This document shows positions 15,006 through 24,206 of a stretch of 36,221 nt of DNA, piece after piece. Under the pieces are notes generated by a model. The model saw only the letters and a program-made list of their open reading frames with translations. It had not been told where the DNA came from and did not search any database. The stretch spans positions 1-36,221 of the forward strand of contig MFNE01000018.1 in NCBI GenBank assembly GCA_001783695.1, written 5' to 3'. Numbering within the stretch: position 1 is the first letter of the stretch; every line of letters begins with the position of its first letter. The translations under genes were made by a program, and so were the position numbers. This stretch comes from Candidatus Lambdaproteobacteria bacterium RIFOXYD2_FULL_50_16. Its GTDB lineage: Bacteria; SAR324; XYD2-FULL-50-16.

Positions 15006-17651
15006 TTATAGCCACCGTTTGGGCATGCGGTTAGTCCAACAGGACAGGATTTGATAGGTGACCGTACCCGCCCCGCGAGCTATTTCCATAGCCGTAATTT
15101 CTTCATCTCCTTGTTTACCCAAAAGGACCACTTCATCGCCTGGATGCACAGGCAGTCCAGTCACTTCCACCATGAGCGCGTCCATTGAGTTGCCGCCCCG
15201 GATTGGGCAACGTTTTCCATGGAGGAGAACAAAGCCTTTGTTGCGTATTCTAGGATAACCATCTCCGTAACCAATTGGCAAAACCGCTATTTTTGCAGGC
15301 GCTTCGGCGGTCCAGTGCATCCCGTATCCGACCTTGTCTCCAGGTCCCAATTCCTTAACAAAAGCCACCTTGGCTTTGACCTCCATTGCGGGCGCTAGGC
15401 CCTTAATCCGGCGGCAAACCTCGGAGGGATAGACCCCGGTTAAAAGCGCCCCGATCCGCACCATATCGCCATGGGCAAAGGGAAGGTCCAGATAACCGCC
15501 CGAGTTGGCGGCGTGGACTAGAGGTGGTTTAATCCCCTGGCTAGCCAGTTCCTTAAGCACCTTTTCAAAACGTTGCCACTGGAGATGGGCGTAAGCTTTC
15601 TCGGCTTCGTCTGATTGGGCGAAGTGGGTAAAAAGGCCAATTAGTTCGACCTGGGGCAGTCCAGAGATGTCTGTAAACAACCGGGCTGCTTTCTCCGGCA
15701 GCACCCCATATCGCCCCATACCCGTATCGACTTTAAGGTGAAGTCGAGCGGTTTTGCCTAGCTCTAAAGCCACGCGGCTGATCTCCTGGGCCCGCTCTAA
15801 GCTTTGAACCTGAAGGTCCAGGTTAAGCTGTAACGCTAACTCCAGGTCGGCGGTTTGTCGTTCCCCAAAAACCAAAATCCCAATCTGGGCCAACCCCGCT
15901 TGGCGAAGGGCAATCGCCTCTTCCATGCAGGCCACCCCAAGATAGGCTAGCCCTTCTTCTTGAGCGATTTTTGCCACCTGAACCAGTCCGTGGCCCAAGG
16001 CTTCATCCTTTACGACCGCCATCACTGACAATTGAGCTGGCTTTTCGGCCAGTATAAGTCGTAGATTTTGGCGTATTTGCTCTGGATTGATCTCGACTTG
16101 GGCGCGGAAATGGGGTTCCTTATGGCGCTCAAAAAAAGCGCGCACTTGGACCCGATCCGAAAAAGGGGTTTGTTGGTGACCAATAATCTGGTAGGTTTCA
16201 TGTCCCTTACCTGCAATCAAAACCGAATCCATCGGCCCCGCCATCTCCAAGGCCAGAGCTATGGCCTTGGCTCGGTCTAATTCAATATAAAGATGGGTCT
16301 GGTCTTCAGGGGCGATCCCGGCGGCAATCTCCAGCGCGATTTTTTGGGGGTCTTCGGTTCTGGGATTGTCTGAAGTGACCACTACTTGGTCCGCATATTT
16401 ACTAGCAATCGCCCCCATAATAGGTCGTTTGGTTGCGTCCCGGTCGCCCCCGCAACCAAAGACGCAAATTCCTCGCCCTCGGCATAGGCTCATGATTTCT
16501 TTGAGGATTTTTTCTAAAGCGTCGGGCGTGTGGGCATAGTCTATAAAAATATCGGTCCCTTTTGGGCTTTCGATTTTTTCGAAGCGTCCGTCAATCTGGC
16601 GGGCTCGCTCTAGGCCCTGGATTAAGGTTTCGAGCCGAATATCCATAGCCAACCCGGCAGCAAAGGCGGCCACCGCGTTATAAATATTAAAGGTCCCGGC
16701 CATGGGAAGCCGCACCTCCCCAAGGTCGTTACCGCGAAGGGTCAACTGAAATCGACTGCTTTTGCCGGTCATTTCTATGGGTGTCGCGCGCAAATCTGCG
16801 TTTTTAGCCCTAATGCCGTAGGTCACCAGCAAAATCCGTCCCATTCGTTTGGCATAATCGTCTAGCGCCACCACAAACTCCCCCGCGTAAGGATCGTCCA
16901 GGTTGACAATGGCAACGGCCTTCTTTTTCCCTTGGCCTAACTGTTTAAAAAATTTGACCTTTGCTTTTAGATAGGCCTCCATCGAGTGGTGGTGGTCGAG
17001 ATGGTCTTGGGTCAGATTGGTGAAAATAGCGATGTCATAATCAAGCGCGTGATTCCGGTCGTAGTCCATCGCGTGACTGGTCACCTCCATCATCACCGCT
17101 TGGGCCTCCGCCTTTTTCATGCGGGCGCCAATGGCGAACAAATCAATGGCTAAGGGGTTGGAGAGATGGGTGGGTGGTTCTTTCGAATCAGGATAAAAGG
17201 TGCCGATGGTGCCAATCACCCCAGCTTTAAATTTAGCATGGGTCAAGATGCCGTCTAAGATTTGGCAGGTAGTGGTTTTCCCGTTGGTGCCGGTTATTCC
17301 AATCAGCCGCATGTGGGCATAGGGGTCCCCATAAAACCGTTTGGCAATTAGGGCCATCGCTTGGTTGAGGTGCCAACAAACCACCTGCACTACCCCGGCA
17401 GGCGGGTTAATCCGGGCTGCTTTACTCGTAAAAAGGCAAACCGCGCCCCGGTCTAAGGCCTCGCCCCAATGGTCTAAACCGCTGGGCTTGAGGTGGGGTT
17501 CCTGAAATTCTTCCTGCTCAAGACAAAAATACGCGCCTCCAGGGGTCACTTTCAGGGGATCGAAATGTAAAGAGGAAATCTCGGTCTGGAGGTTTCCAAT
17601 TACTTGCAAACCCGACTCAGGCAAACCGACCAACAATTCGGCCAGGGTCAT
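15006..17651 (-). CDS. murE-alr: MurE ligase fused to alanine racemase
   Basis: An 881-residue fusion. Residues 1 to about 515 are MurE, which adds meso-diaminopimelate to UDP-MurNAc-L-Ala-D-Glu: P-loop GTNGKT at 121-126, the lysine expected to be carbamylated at 231 (YLKAK) and DNPR at 428-431, the meso-DAP-selecting motif. Residues about 516-881 are a PLP alanine racemase that makes D-alanine: PLP Lys548 (AVVKDEALGHG), the KVDTGMGR segment, HAANS, and catalytic Tyr776 (VGYG). The second domain starts almost directly after MurE with no long linker. The usual RPGIxLYG motif is altered (RIGALLTG), though its Arg is kept. I chose the ATG at 17649-17651, one base after the upstream stop; an in-frame upstream start would overlap the previous gene by 83 bp and precede the conserved MurE start. 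Confidence 0.94.
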   Translation of the reverse strand: MTLAELLVGLPESGLQVIGNLQTEISSLHFDPLKVTPGGAYFCLEQEEFQEPHLKPSGLDHWGEALDRGAVCLFTSKAARINPPAGVVQVVCWHLNQAMALIAKRFYGDPYAHMRLIGITGTNGKTTTCQILDGILTHAKFKAGVIGTIGTFYPDSKEPPTHLSNPLAIDLFAIGARMKKAEAQAVMMEVTSHAMDYDRNHALDYDIAIFTNLTQDHLDHHHSMEAYLKAKVKFFKQLGQGKKKAVAIVNLDDPYAGEFVVALDDYAKRMGRILLVTYGIRAKNADLRATPIEMTGKSSRFQLTLRGNDLGEVRLPMAGTFNIYNAVAAFAAGLAMDIRLETLIQGLERARQIDGRFEKIESPKGTDIFIDYAHTPDALEKILKEIMSLCRGRGICVFGCGGDRDATKRPIMGAIASKYADQVVVTSDNPRTEDPQKIALEIAAGIAPEDQTHLYIELDRAKAIALALEMAGPMDSVLIAGKGHETYQIIGHQQTPFSDRVQVRAFFERHKEPHFRAQVEINPEQIRQNLRLILAEKPAQLSVMAVVKDEALGHGLVQVAKIAQEEGLAYLGVACMEEAIALRQAGLAQIGILVFGERQTADLELALQLNLDLQVQSLERAQEISRVALELGKTARLHLKVDTGMGRYGVLPEKAARLFTDISGLPQVELIGLFTHFAQSDEAEKAYAHLQWQRFEKVLKELASQGIKPPLVHAANSGGYLDLPFAHGDMVRIGALLTGVYPSEVCRRIKGLAPAMEVKAKVAFVKELGPGDKVGYGMHWTAEAPAKIAVLPIGYGDGYPRIRNKGFVLLHGKRCPIRGGNSMDALMVEVTGLPVHPGDEVVLLGKQGDEEITAMEIARGAGTVTYQILSCWTNRMPKRWL

Positions 17652-17652
17652 C

Positions 17653-18633
17653 TTATTTCCCGCCAAAACTAAAACTTCTGCCGCGAGAGGCCGAGCCCCT
17701 AAAACTGCTACCGACGGAGGAATTGTTGCGACCAAACCCCTGCCCAGCCTGCCCTAGTCGGCTTGATCCAGCACCTAATTGGGAAGGTCGTGCCGCTCGT
17801 TGCCCAAACCCGCCTTTGCCCACCTTTTGGCTAGCGGCTTTGGCTTGAAATTGTTTTTGGGTGCCGGTCGGTTTTTTAAGGCTACGGCTGATCCCCTGAT
17901 TAGCGGTTTTGCCTTTGTTGGGATTGTCTATTTTGGTTGGAGAGGTCTGTTGGTAGCGACTGGGCCCAACTACCACCGTGCGTGAGTAGCTGTGCATCGA
18001 GGACAGATAAAGGCTGGTGGCTATCAGCGAAAAGGGTGAAAAATAGCCAGGATAATACCCATAACCAAAGGGCGAGGCCCAGAGTGGCCTGGGATAAAAA
18101 TAGCTGCCATACATGGGGGGGTACCCCTCGCCTTGAGGGGCAGGCTGCGTGGTCCGTTCGACCGGGGCCCAGTCGTTAAAGACGGCGTTGTCCCCATAAA
18201 TCTGCTCGTTGCCCACCACCTGGATTTCGGCGCGGTCGCCATTTTTTTCAATGGTAGCTTCCGCGATTTCTTGGCGTTCCCCTTTGGCCGGTTCGGTATA
18301 AAGCGAAAAGCCTAGCTTATTCTCGGTGTTACCAAACTCCGTCACCTGAATATAGTCCACCTTTTCGTCGTCATTTAGGTCCAGGTTATTGATACTGCTG
18401 GGCTCATTTAGCCGTCTTTCTAATTCTTGCCCAGAGCGCACCTCTTTTGCCAACCCGGCCAAGGCTTCTAACTTAAAACCCTCTGCCGCTTCTAAAGCGG
18501 GCAGGGGCGCGGGTTGTTCAAGCTGCTCAATTTGTTGTTGATCAGAGGGATAACCCCCAGAAAGCCAGCCCACTAACGAATAGGCGAGGTTGGCAACCAG
18601 GATAAATACCAATGCGATTTTGAGGGCTTTCAT
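17653..18633 (-). CDS. Secreted or membrane-anchored hypothetical protein with Gly/Ser/Arg-rich tail
   Basis: A 326-residue protein of no family I recognise. An N-terminal hydrophobic helix (IALVFILVANLAYSLVGWL) is a signal anchor or signal peptide. Residues about 95-110 contain DLNDDEKVDYIQV, close to the calcium-binding loop of EF-hand/dockerin repeats but with Glu where Gly is usual. A Tyr/Pro/Gly-rich patch (YPPMYGSYFYPRP, then FGYGYYPGYF) lies near 165-195, followed by a basic, Gln/Lys-rich region. The last 50 residues are rich in Gly, Ser, Arg and Phe, ending GRSFSFGGK. It stops one base before MurE-Alr, so it is likely the first or an early gene of that operon. The tail may be disordered. 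Confidence 0.75.
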   Translation of the reverse strand: MKALKIALVFILVANLAYSLVGWLSGGYPSDQQQIEQLEQPAPLPALEAAEGFKLEALAGLAKEVRSGQELERRLNEPSSINNLDLNDDEKVDYIQVTEFGNTENKLGFSLYTEPAKGERQEIAEATIEKNGDRAEIQVVGNEQIYGDNAVFNDWAPVERTTQPAPQGEGYPPMYGSYFYPRPLWASPFGYGYYPGYFSPFSLIATSLYLSSMHSYSRTVVVGPSRYQQTSPTKIDNPNKGKTANQGISRSLKKPTGTQKQFQAKAASQKVGKGGFGQRAARPSQLGAGSSRLGQAGQGFGRNNSSVGSSFRGSASRGRSFSFGGK

Positions 18634-18693
18634 GGAACGATTTTTTTGAGGGTTGGCCCTAATCTTACAAAGGAGTAGGGCAGGGCGTCAATG

Positions 18694-19974
18694 TTATTGC
18701 TCCTCTTCTGTTTTGTGCAGGGCCGGAAGGTATTCGAGCATTATCGAGACGATTTCATTTTTTTTCATTTTCATCACCGTAAACTTATGGTGCCCAACGG
18801 TAACTTGGTCCCCGGTTTCAGGCAGGCAGTCCAAGGTGGACATAATCAGCCCCTGAACCGATTCATAGTCCCCTTCAATAGGGATTTCGCCAGGGATTTC
18901 CCGATTCAGCGTGACCACATCTAAACGACCAGGCACCAGCCATTTATGCTCGCCCATGGGCCTGATCAGGCCCATGGCCAAATCCTTCTCGTCGAATATT
19001 TCGCCGACTAGTTCCTCTAAGATGTCTTCTAAGGTCACCACGCCTACCATGCCACCAAACTCATCTACCACAATCGACATATGTATGCGCTCGGCTTGGA
19101 AGCGTTCGAGTACACTGGTTAAGGACTGGGTTTCATATAGGAAACTAGGTTGATCGGACAGATCTTTTAATTGACGCTCACCGTTTCCGTCTAAAAGTTC
19201 TTTGAGCGCGGTTTTGAGATTTAAAATACCCGTAATATGATCAAAAGTGTCCCCGTAAACTGGAATCCTTGAAAACATCTGCTCTAACAACTGGGCTTGC
19301 ACTTGGGTTAAGGTATGGGTGTCTTTAAGAGCAAATACCTTGTTGCGAGGGGTCACGATTGGGTAAACCTCACGGTCGTCAAACTGGAAAACCTTTTCGA
19401 TTAACTGGCGCTCTCGAGAGTTAATCACCCCTAATTCCTGGCCCCGCTCGACCATATTAATCAAGGTTGATTCGGTAATCCCATTTTGTTTTGAGGCCCC
19501 AAAAGCCTTACCCATATAGGTCGAGGCCAAAGACAAAAGGAGGGTCAAGGGACTTAGCACCTGTGCCAAAAAGTAAACAATGGGGGCGACAAAAAGGGCG
19601 ATACTGCGATTGTGCGTCATGGCGACCGTCTTTGGCGTAACCTCACCGAAGACCAGGATCATCAAGGTTAAAAAAACCGCAGACAAGGTAGCCGCAGAGC
19701 TTTTGCTAATATCTAAACTCGGGGCGGCGTCTATGGCTAAAGTAGTTGCTAGGGCAGACGCGCCGATATTAACCAGATTGTTGCCCACTAACACCGTCGA
19801 AAGCAACTTTTCGCGGTTTTCTAGGAGTCTCTTTAAAAGCTTACGGTTTTTGGCGCGAGATTTAAAAATCTCGACCTGATCAAGATCGCTTAGAGAGATA
19901 AAGGCGCTTTCAATGCCAGAAAAAAAGGCGGACAACGCAATCAAAACGATCAGCGCAACTATACCGGGTATCAA
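18694..19974 (-). CDS. CorC/HlyC-family protein: DUF21 membrane domain plus CBS pair
   Basis: A 426-residue inner-membrane protein of the CNNM/CorC family, linked to Mg2+ or Co2+ efflux. Residues 1 to about 185 form the DUF21 (CNNM) membrane domain, starting with an SAFFSGIESAF motif and including FGEVTPKTVAM. Two CBS domains follow (about 205-330, with ERIHMSIVVDEFGGMVGVVTLEDILEELVGEI), then a C-terminal CorC_HlyC domain (from about 345). Despite the hemolysin name of old annotations, family members are transport or regulatory proteins. The start read here is a TTG at 19972-19974 with a weak AGGG upstream. It begins 18 bp after the zinc-ribbon gene. CorA is also encoded in this window, at 25373. 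Confidence 0.9.
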   Translation of the reverse strand: MIPGIVALIVLIALSAFFSGIESAFISLSDLDQVEIFKSRAKNRKLLKRLLENREKLLSTVLVGNNLVNIGASALATTLAIDAAPSLDISKSSAATLSAVFLTLMILVFGEVTPKTVAMTHNRSIALFVAPIVYFLAQVLSPLTLLLSLASTYMGKAFGASKQNGITESTLINMVERGQELGVINSRERQLIEKVFQFDDREVYPIVTPRNKVFALKDTHTLTQVQAQLLEQMFSRIPVYGDTFDHITGILNLKTALKELLDGNGERQLKDLSDQPSFLYETQSLTSVLERFQAERIHMSIVVDEFGGMVGVVTLEDILEELVGEIFDEKDLAMGLIRPMGEHKWLVPGRLDVVTLNREIPGEIPIEGDYESVQGLIMSTLDCLPETGDQVTVGHHKFTVMKMKKNEIVSIMLEYLPALHKTEEEQ

Positions 19975-19992
19975 GGCAACCCTAAAATAGGT

Positions 19993-20721
19993 TTAACCAG
20001 CAGTTGAGGCTGGCTCGCCTTTGGGGCGATAAAATAGCAAGCGGCGACAATTGGGGCATTCGCCCTGACCGGCTCTGATGATTTCATTAAAAATTTGCGC
20101 CCTAATACTAATGGCACAACCCAAACAAAAGGCATCGTCAATGGCCACAGCCGCTGGTGTCAAATTGCGGGCAACCAATTTTTGATATTTAGCCAACAAT
20201 TCGGCCCCTACTTTAGAAGTAAGGGTTTCAATCTCCTTTTTAGCGGCCAGGATTGTTTGGCTTAGTTTGTTTTCTTCGGCTGCTAGTTCTTTGTCCTGTT
20301 CTTCAAAACGAGCAGCTTCTTGGGTGCGAATCTCCTCTACCTCTGCAAGTTCGACGTCAAACGGTTCCACCCTCTCTTCTAAGTCTAAGATTTGGTCTTC
20401 GACCTTTCTAATGGTACGAGTGGCCAGATCAATCTCCTTTTGCACCGCCATATACTCCTTCTGATTAGAAACCTCCATCATCCGGCGGTTGGATTCTTCG
20501 ATCTTTTTGTTTTCTACCTCGATCAGCCGTTCGCGGAGTTTCACTTGGAGTTTAAGCAGGCTCCGGTCTTGGGAAACCTTTTTCAGGCGTTGGTCAACCT
20601 TGTCTAGGTTGGCCCTTACCTTAGCTCGTTTATCCGGTATTTGCGAAAGTTTCTGCTGGCTATGGAGGATCTGACGGTCTTGATCGGCGATCTGAAGTAT
20701 CGCCAAACTGGATTCTTGCAT
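19993..20721 (-). CDS. Coiled-coil protein with C4-type zinc ribbon
   Basis: A 242-residue protein of the widespread bacterial C4 zinc-ribbon family (DUF164-type). The N-terminal three quarters is a long coiled coil (from about residue 10 to 175, with QKEYMAVQKEID, the signature stretch of this family). The C-terminus has the zinc ligands CLGCAI near 202 and CPNC near 226. The function is unsettled; a nucleic-acid or protein scaffold role is usually assumed. I start it at the ATG 20719-20721, preceded by GGAG; the longer in-frame reading back to 20760 would run into the tRNA. It lies 27 bp after the tRNA 3' end on the same strand, so the tRNA and this mRNA probably share a transcript. Confidence 0.88.
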   Translation of the reverse strand: MQESSLAILQIADQDRQILHSQQKLSQIPDKRAKVRANLDKVDQRLKKVSQDRSLLKLQVKLRERLIEVENKKIEESNRRMMEVSNQKEYMAVQKEIDLATRTIRKVEDQILDLEERVEPFDVELAEVEEIRTQEAARFEEQDKELAAEENKLSQTILAAKKEIETLTSKVGAELLAKYQKLVARNLTPAAVAIDDAFCLGCAISIRAQIFNEIIRAGQGECPNCRRLLFYRPKGEPASTAG

Positions 20722-20748
20722 GGGTCTCCAAAGGAGTCTTCCGCGGGA

Positions 20749-20825
20749 TGGTAGGCCCACCTGGACTTGAACCAGGGACCGTCCGGTTATGAGCCGGATG
20801 CTCTAACCAACTGAGCTATAGGCCC
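20749..20825 (-). tRNA. tRNA with anticodon CAT, probably tRNA-Ile2 (lysidine type)
   Basis: A 77-nt cloverleaf with encoded CCA. Acceptor GGGCCTA pairs with TGGGCCT, D arm GCTC/GAGC, anticodon stem TCCGG/CCGGA with loop CTCATAA, and T arm CCTGG/CCAGG with loop TTCAAGT, then discriminator A and CCA. Anticodon CAT fits elongator Met or the isoleucine tRNA whose C34 is changed to lysidine. C4-G69 and C5-G68, which the lysidine synthetase TilS recognises, favour Ile2. It lacks the three G-C pairs of an initiator anticodon stem. The G1 to U72 pair at the acceptor end is unusual. Confidence 0.95.
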
Positions 20826-20835
20826 CAATCAGTTA

Positions 20836-20864
20836 TTTTTACGAGGCCTAACCTTTTTGGTCAA
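20836..20864 (-). promoter_or_regulatory. Sigma70-type promoter of the tRNA and downstream minus-strand genes
   Basis: On the minus strand, TTGACC (plus 20859-20864) is followed after exactly 17 bases by TAAAAA (plus 20836-20841), 10 bp before the mature tRNA 5' end. The close spacing to the tRNA fits a tRNA promoter. No terminator is visible between the tRNA and the zinc-ribbon gene. Confidence 0.6.
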
Positions 20865-20877
20865 GCGATTCTCGCTT
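20863..20877. promoter_or_regulatory. Perfect dyad AAGCGATTCTCGCTT upstream of the tRNA promoter
   Basis: A 6+3+6 inverted repeat abuts and slightly overlaps the -35 box of the minus-strand promoter and lies in the divergent gap with eno. It is a candidate operator. As RNA it would form a short hairpin, but no T-run follows it in either direction. Confidence 0.35.
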
Positions 20878-20905
20878 AAAAGGTAAAACCTCTTTTTTGC
20901 TTTGA

Positions 20906-22297
<1,392 letters not shown>

Positions 22298-22309
22298 GCT
22301 AGGTCCTCT

Positions 22310-22726
22310 TTGGCGCTCTTACCTAGGCCAGAAAAAAAAGTGATCCAGGGCCTTTTGGTCCTGGTGATCTTGATTGTTTTTTTGCTCTCGATTGTAGGAG
22401 ACAAAGGGACCGTCGAACTCTCCAGGGTGCGTGAGCAAGAAGCGAAGCTAACCCAAGAGATTGGGGAACTGAAACGCCAAAAAGGGGAGTGGCTAAAAAA
22501 GCTGCAATCCCTTAAAGGCAGCCGCGAATACCTGGGCAGCCTCGCTCGTGAAGAGTTGGGTTATATCAAAAAAGACGAATTTTTGCTTTTGCCTGAGGTC
22601 GCCCCATTGGCCCCGATCCTCTCGGCCTCTCCGCAAAATCTGCCCCCCAATGCCAGCCCCGATTCAGGCCTTGCTGCCGAAGAAGAAGCCCCTACAGGTC
22701 CACCTGAAGAGGTTAGTTCCCCTTGA
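22310..22726 (+). CDS. ftsB: FtsB/DivIC-family septum formation protein
   Basis: A 138-residue bitopic membrane protein. One transmembrane helix (VIQGLLVLVILIVFLLSIVG, about 12-31) is followed by a periplasmic coiled coil (REQEAKLTQEIGELKRQKGEW) and the family's conserved end, SREYLGSLAREELGYIKKDEFLLL. FtsB joins FtsL and FtsQ in the divisome and helps activate septal peptidoglycan synthesis. A Pro/Glu-rich tail of about 40 residues is longer than in E. coli FtsB. The start is a TTG at 22310-22312 with AGGTCC upstream; no ATG precedes the membrane helix. Position after eno supports the call. Confidence 0.85.
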   Translation: MALLPRPEKKVIQGLLVLVILIVFLLSIVGDKGTVELSRVREQEAKLTQEIGELKRQKGEWLKKLQSLKGSREYLGSLAREELGYIKKDEFLLLPEVAPLAPILSASPQNLPPNASPDSGLAAEEEAPTGPPEEVSSP

Positions 22727-22732
22727 GTCCAA

Positions 22733-23134
22733 ATGGCTTATAACGCTTGTTCTTTAAAGCTAGCTTTGATTTGGCCCCTTTTGATTGCCCTTGGGACCTA
22801 CGATTTAGGGGCAGATTCCATGAAGGGCCCCGAAGAGGTACGCCTTAAACCCCTGACCTCAGAGGTGGGAAGCCCGTCTTGGATGGGCCAAAAGGCAGTG
22901 GGATTTTTCCAAAAGGTGATCAGCCCTGCCGATGGCCCCCGCAGCCCAAGCTACCCAACCGGCAGCGCGTATGCTTGGCAGGTTTTGGGGCAAGAGGGAT
23001 TTTTTTGGGGCCTATTAATGACCGGTGACCGACTTTTCCACGAGGCAGACCTACCTCTAGGCCCAATGGTGGAGATCCATGCCAAACAAAGATTTTACGA
23101 TCCGCCCAGGTACAACCGCTATTGGCGCGAATAA
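22733..23134 (+). CDS. YidD-like protein lacking the family cysteines
   Basis: A 133-residue protein with an N-terminal hydrophobic stretch (LALIWPLLIALGTYDLG) that looks like a signal peptide or anchor. Residues about 54-105 follow the YidD family: FFQKVISPADGPR, then SPSYPTGSAYAWQVL, GFFWGLLMTGDRLF and near the end YDPPRYN. YidD aids YidC-dependent membrane protein insertion. Where YidD has CRFxPTCSxY, this protein has SPSYPTGSAY, and the cysteine of the KCHP segment is also gone, so all three signature cysteines are lost. It starts six bases after ftsB and likely shares its transcript. Whether it acts like YidD or has a new role in the envelope is unknown. Confidence 0.72.
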   Translation: MAYNACSLKLALIWPLLIALGTYDLGADSMKGPEEVRLKPLTSEVGSPSWMGQKAVGFFQKVISPADGPRSPSYPTGSAYAWQVLGQEGFFWGLLMTGDRLFHEADLPLGPMVEIHAKQRFYDPPRYNRYWRE

Positions 23135-23723
23135 AAGGAATCGGGGAAATCGGTGTCCTTGAGTAAAAAGCGAGCAAGGAATTAGAGGAAGATTAGGGGT
23201 ATTTGATCTCTAAAGTCGCCAAATAAATTCCACCAAAGTCAATTTGGCTCGGCTTTCCCTATTAAAACTAAGAGACACTGGCAGGGCACTGAAAAAAACA
23301 CGAACCTGCCTAGGCTGGGCACCTTTTCCAAGCAGTGGAACCCTTGGGCTACTCCCAAACCAGGATTTACGCGCTTACAGCTTGGTTGGCAGAACCCCGC
23401 GTTACTATCCAGCTCAAATTTTAGGTTAAGCCCAATGCTAACCCAACCGATTCGGAGGGGGGGCAAACTGCGGGAGAAAGAAATCGATCCAAGGCCATTT
23501 TTTTTAAATTCCAAAAGGGGTGACCCAACGGTTTGGAAGGAGCAAATGGACTAGAGGTTCCAGCTAAGTCAAAATGTTCAAAGCTGGGCAGTTTAAATAT
23601 TTCCTTGGATCAAAAAAGTTTAGGGTTCCCACGGCTCAATTGAGCAGGTACGCCTAATAATCAAAAAAAGAGCCCCCTGCTTGGCACCCAAGGATTAAAC
23701 CCAGTTCCCCTCCCAAAGCGGGC
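23135..23723. other. 589-bp gap between convergent genes, no gene seen
   Basis: The longest gene-free stretch. Possible frames at 23239-23514 (minus) and 23244-23429 (plus) give cysteine- and serine-rich or low-complexity products without ribosome sites, so I treat them as chance. I do not recognise any RNA family (not tRNA, 6S, tmRNA or SRP by eye). A candidate minus-strand terminator lies at its right end. Two G runs and several A or T runs suggest non-coding sequence. Confidence 0.6.
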
Positions 23724-23725
23724 TC
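23663..23725 (-). terminator. Possible terminator of the small hypothetical gene
   Basis: Read on the minus strand, GAGCCC (plus 23720-23725) can pair with GGGCTC (plus 23670-23675), enclosing a small inner hairpin (CTTGG/CCAAG at 23680-23692), and seven T follow at plus 23663-23669. The long distance between the stem halves makes this tentative. Confidence 0.35.
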
Positions 23726-24206
23726 AAGTCAAAGCCGAAGTGGCGTCGCTGGGAACCGGCTGTATGCCGTAAAAGGCTAGTTCGGCAGCCTCGGCGATAC
23801 TATTGGGTAGTGGAACCTCCAATGCGTGATAAACCTCGGGCCACTGATTGTTTCCTAAAATTCCCTTTGATACAAGTTGGAGATGATCAAAAACCAAGCG
23901 TTTTTGTTCCTTGCTTAGTTGGCTTTCCAGTATTTTAAGGCAATGCTCAATCCCTGCTCGTTGCTCTATCGGATGAGCTAAGTGGCGGCGGGAAAGTTGT
24001 TTAAGACGGAGCAAATATTCGTCTAATTCCACCGCACTGACATTACCGTATTCTTTGGCAAAAGCGATGGCCTGAACCTGTTGATCCTCGGTCCAATCCC
24101 CTGAAGAACAAACCAACAAATAAGCTAAATAATAGATGCTTTTGGTGGCTTTAGGATTAAGCCGAGGCGGCATCCCAGGACGATTGATCTTAATCGGAGG
24201 CGCCAT
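23724..24206 (-). CDS. Hypothetical helical protein, possibly TerB-like
   Basis: A 160-residue, probably cytoplasmic protein. It looks all-helical: YYLAYLLVCSSGDWTEDQQVQ near residue 25, then AVELDEYLLRLKQLSRRHL, GIEHCLKILESQLSKEQKRLVFDHL and a final helix. The pattern of a helix ending in a small Gly-Asp turn followed by an acidic helix resembles the TerB (tellurite-resistance) fold, but without the clear acidic metal cluster, so this is only a guess. There is no strong ribosome site before the ATG at 24204-24206. Gene-poor DNA surrounds it on both sides, so it is likely a single-gene unit. Confidence 0.6.
   Translation of the reverse strand: MAPPIKINRPGMPPRLNPKATKSIYYLAYLLVCSSGDWTEDQQVQAIAFAKEYGNVSAVELDEYLLRLKQLSRRHLAHPIEQRAGIEHCLKILESQLSKEQKRLVFDHLQLVSKGILGNNQWPEVYHALEVPLPNSIAEAAELAFYGIQPVPSDATSALT

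Noticed and set aside
17652-17735. Longer N-terminus for MurE-Alr
   Set aside because: It would overlap the preceding gene by 83 bp and adds 28 residues before the family start; the ATG at 17651 sits one base after the upstream stop.
20722-20760. Longer N-terminus for the zinc-ribbon protein
   Set aside because: It would run into the 3' end of the tRNA; the ATG at 20721 has a GGAG site.
23239-23514. Small minus-strand gene in the 589-bp gap
   Set aside because: No ribosome site, no recognisable family, and composition unlike the neighbouring genes.
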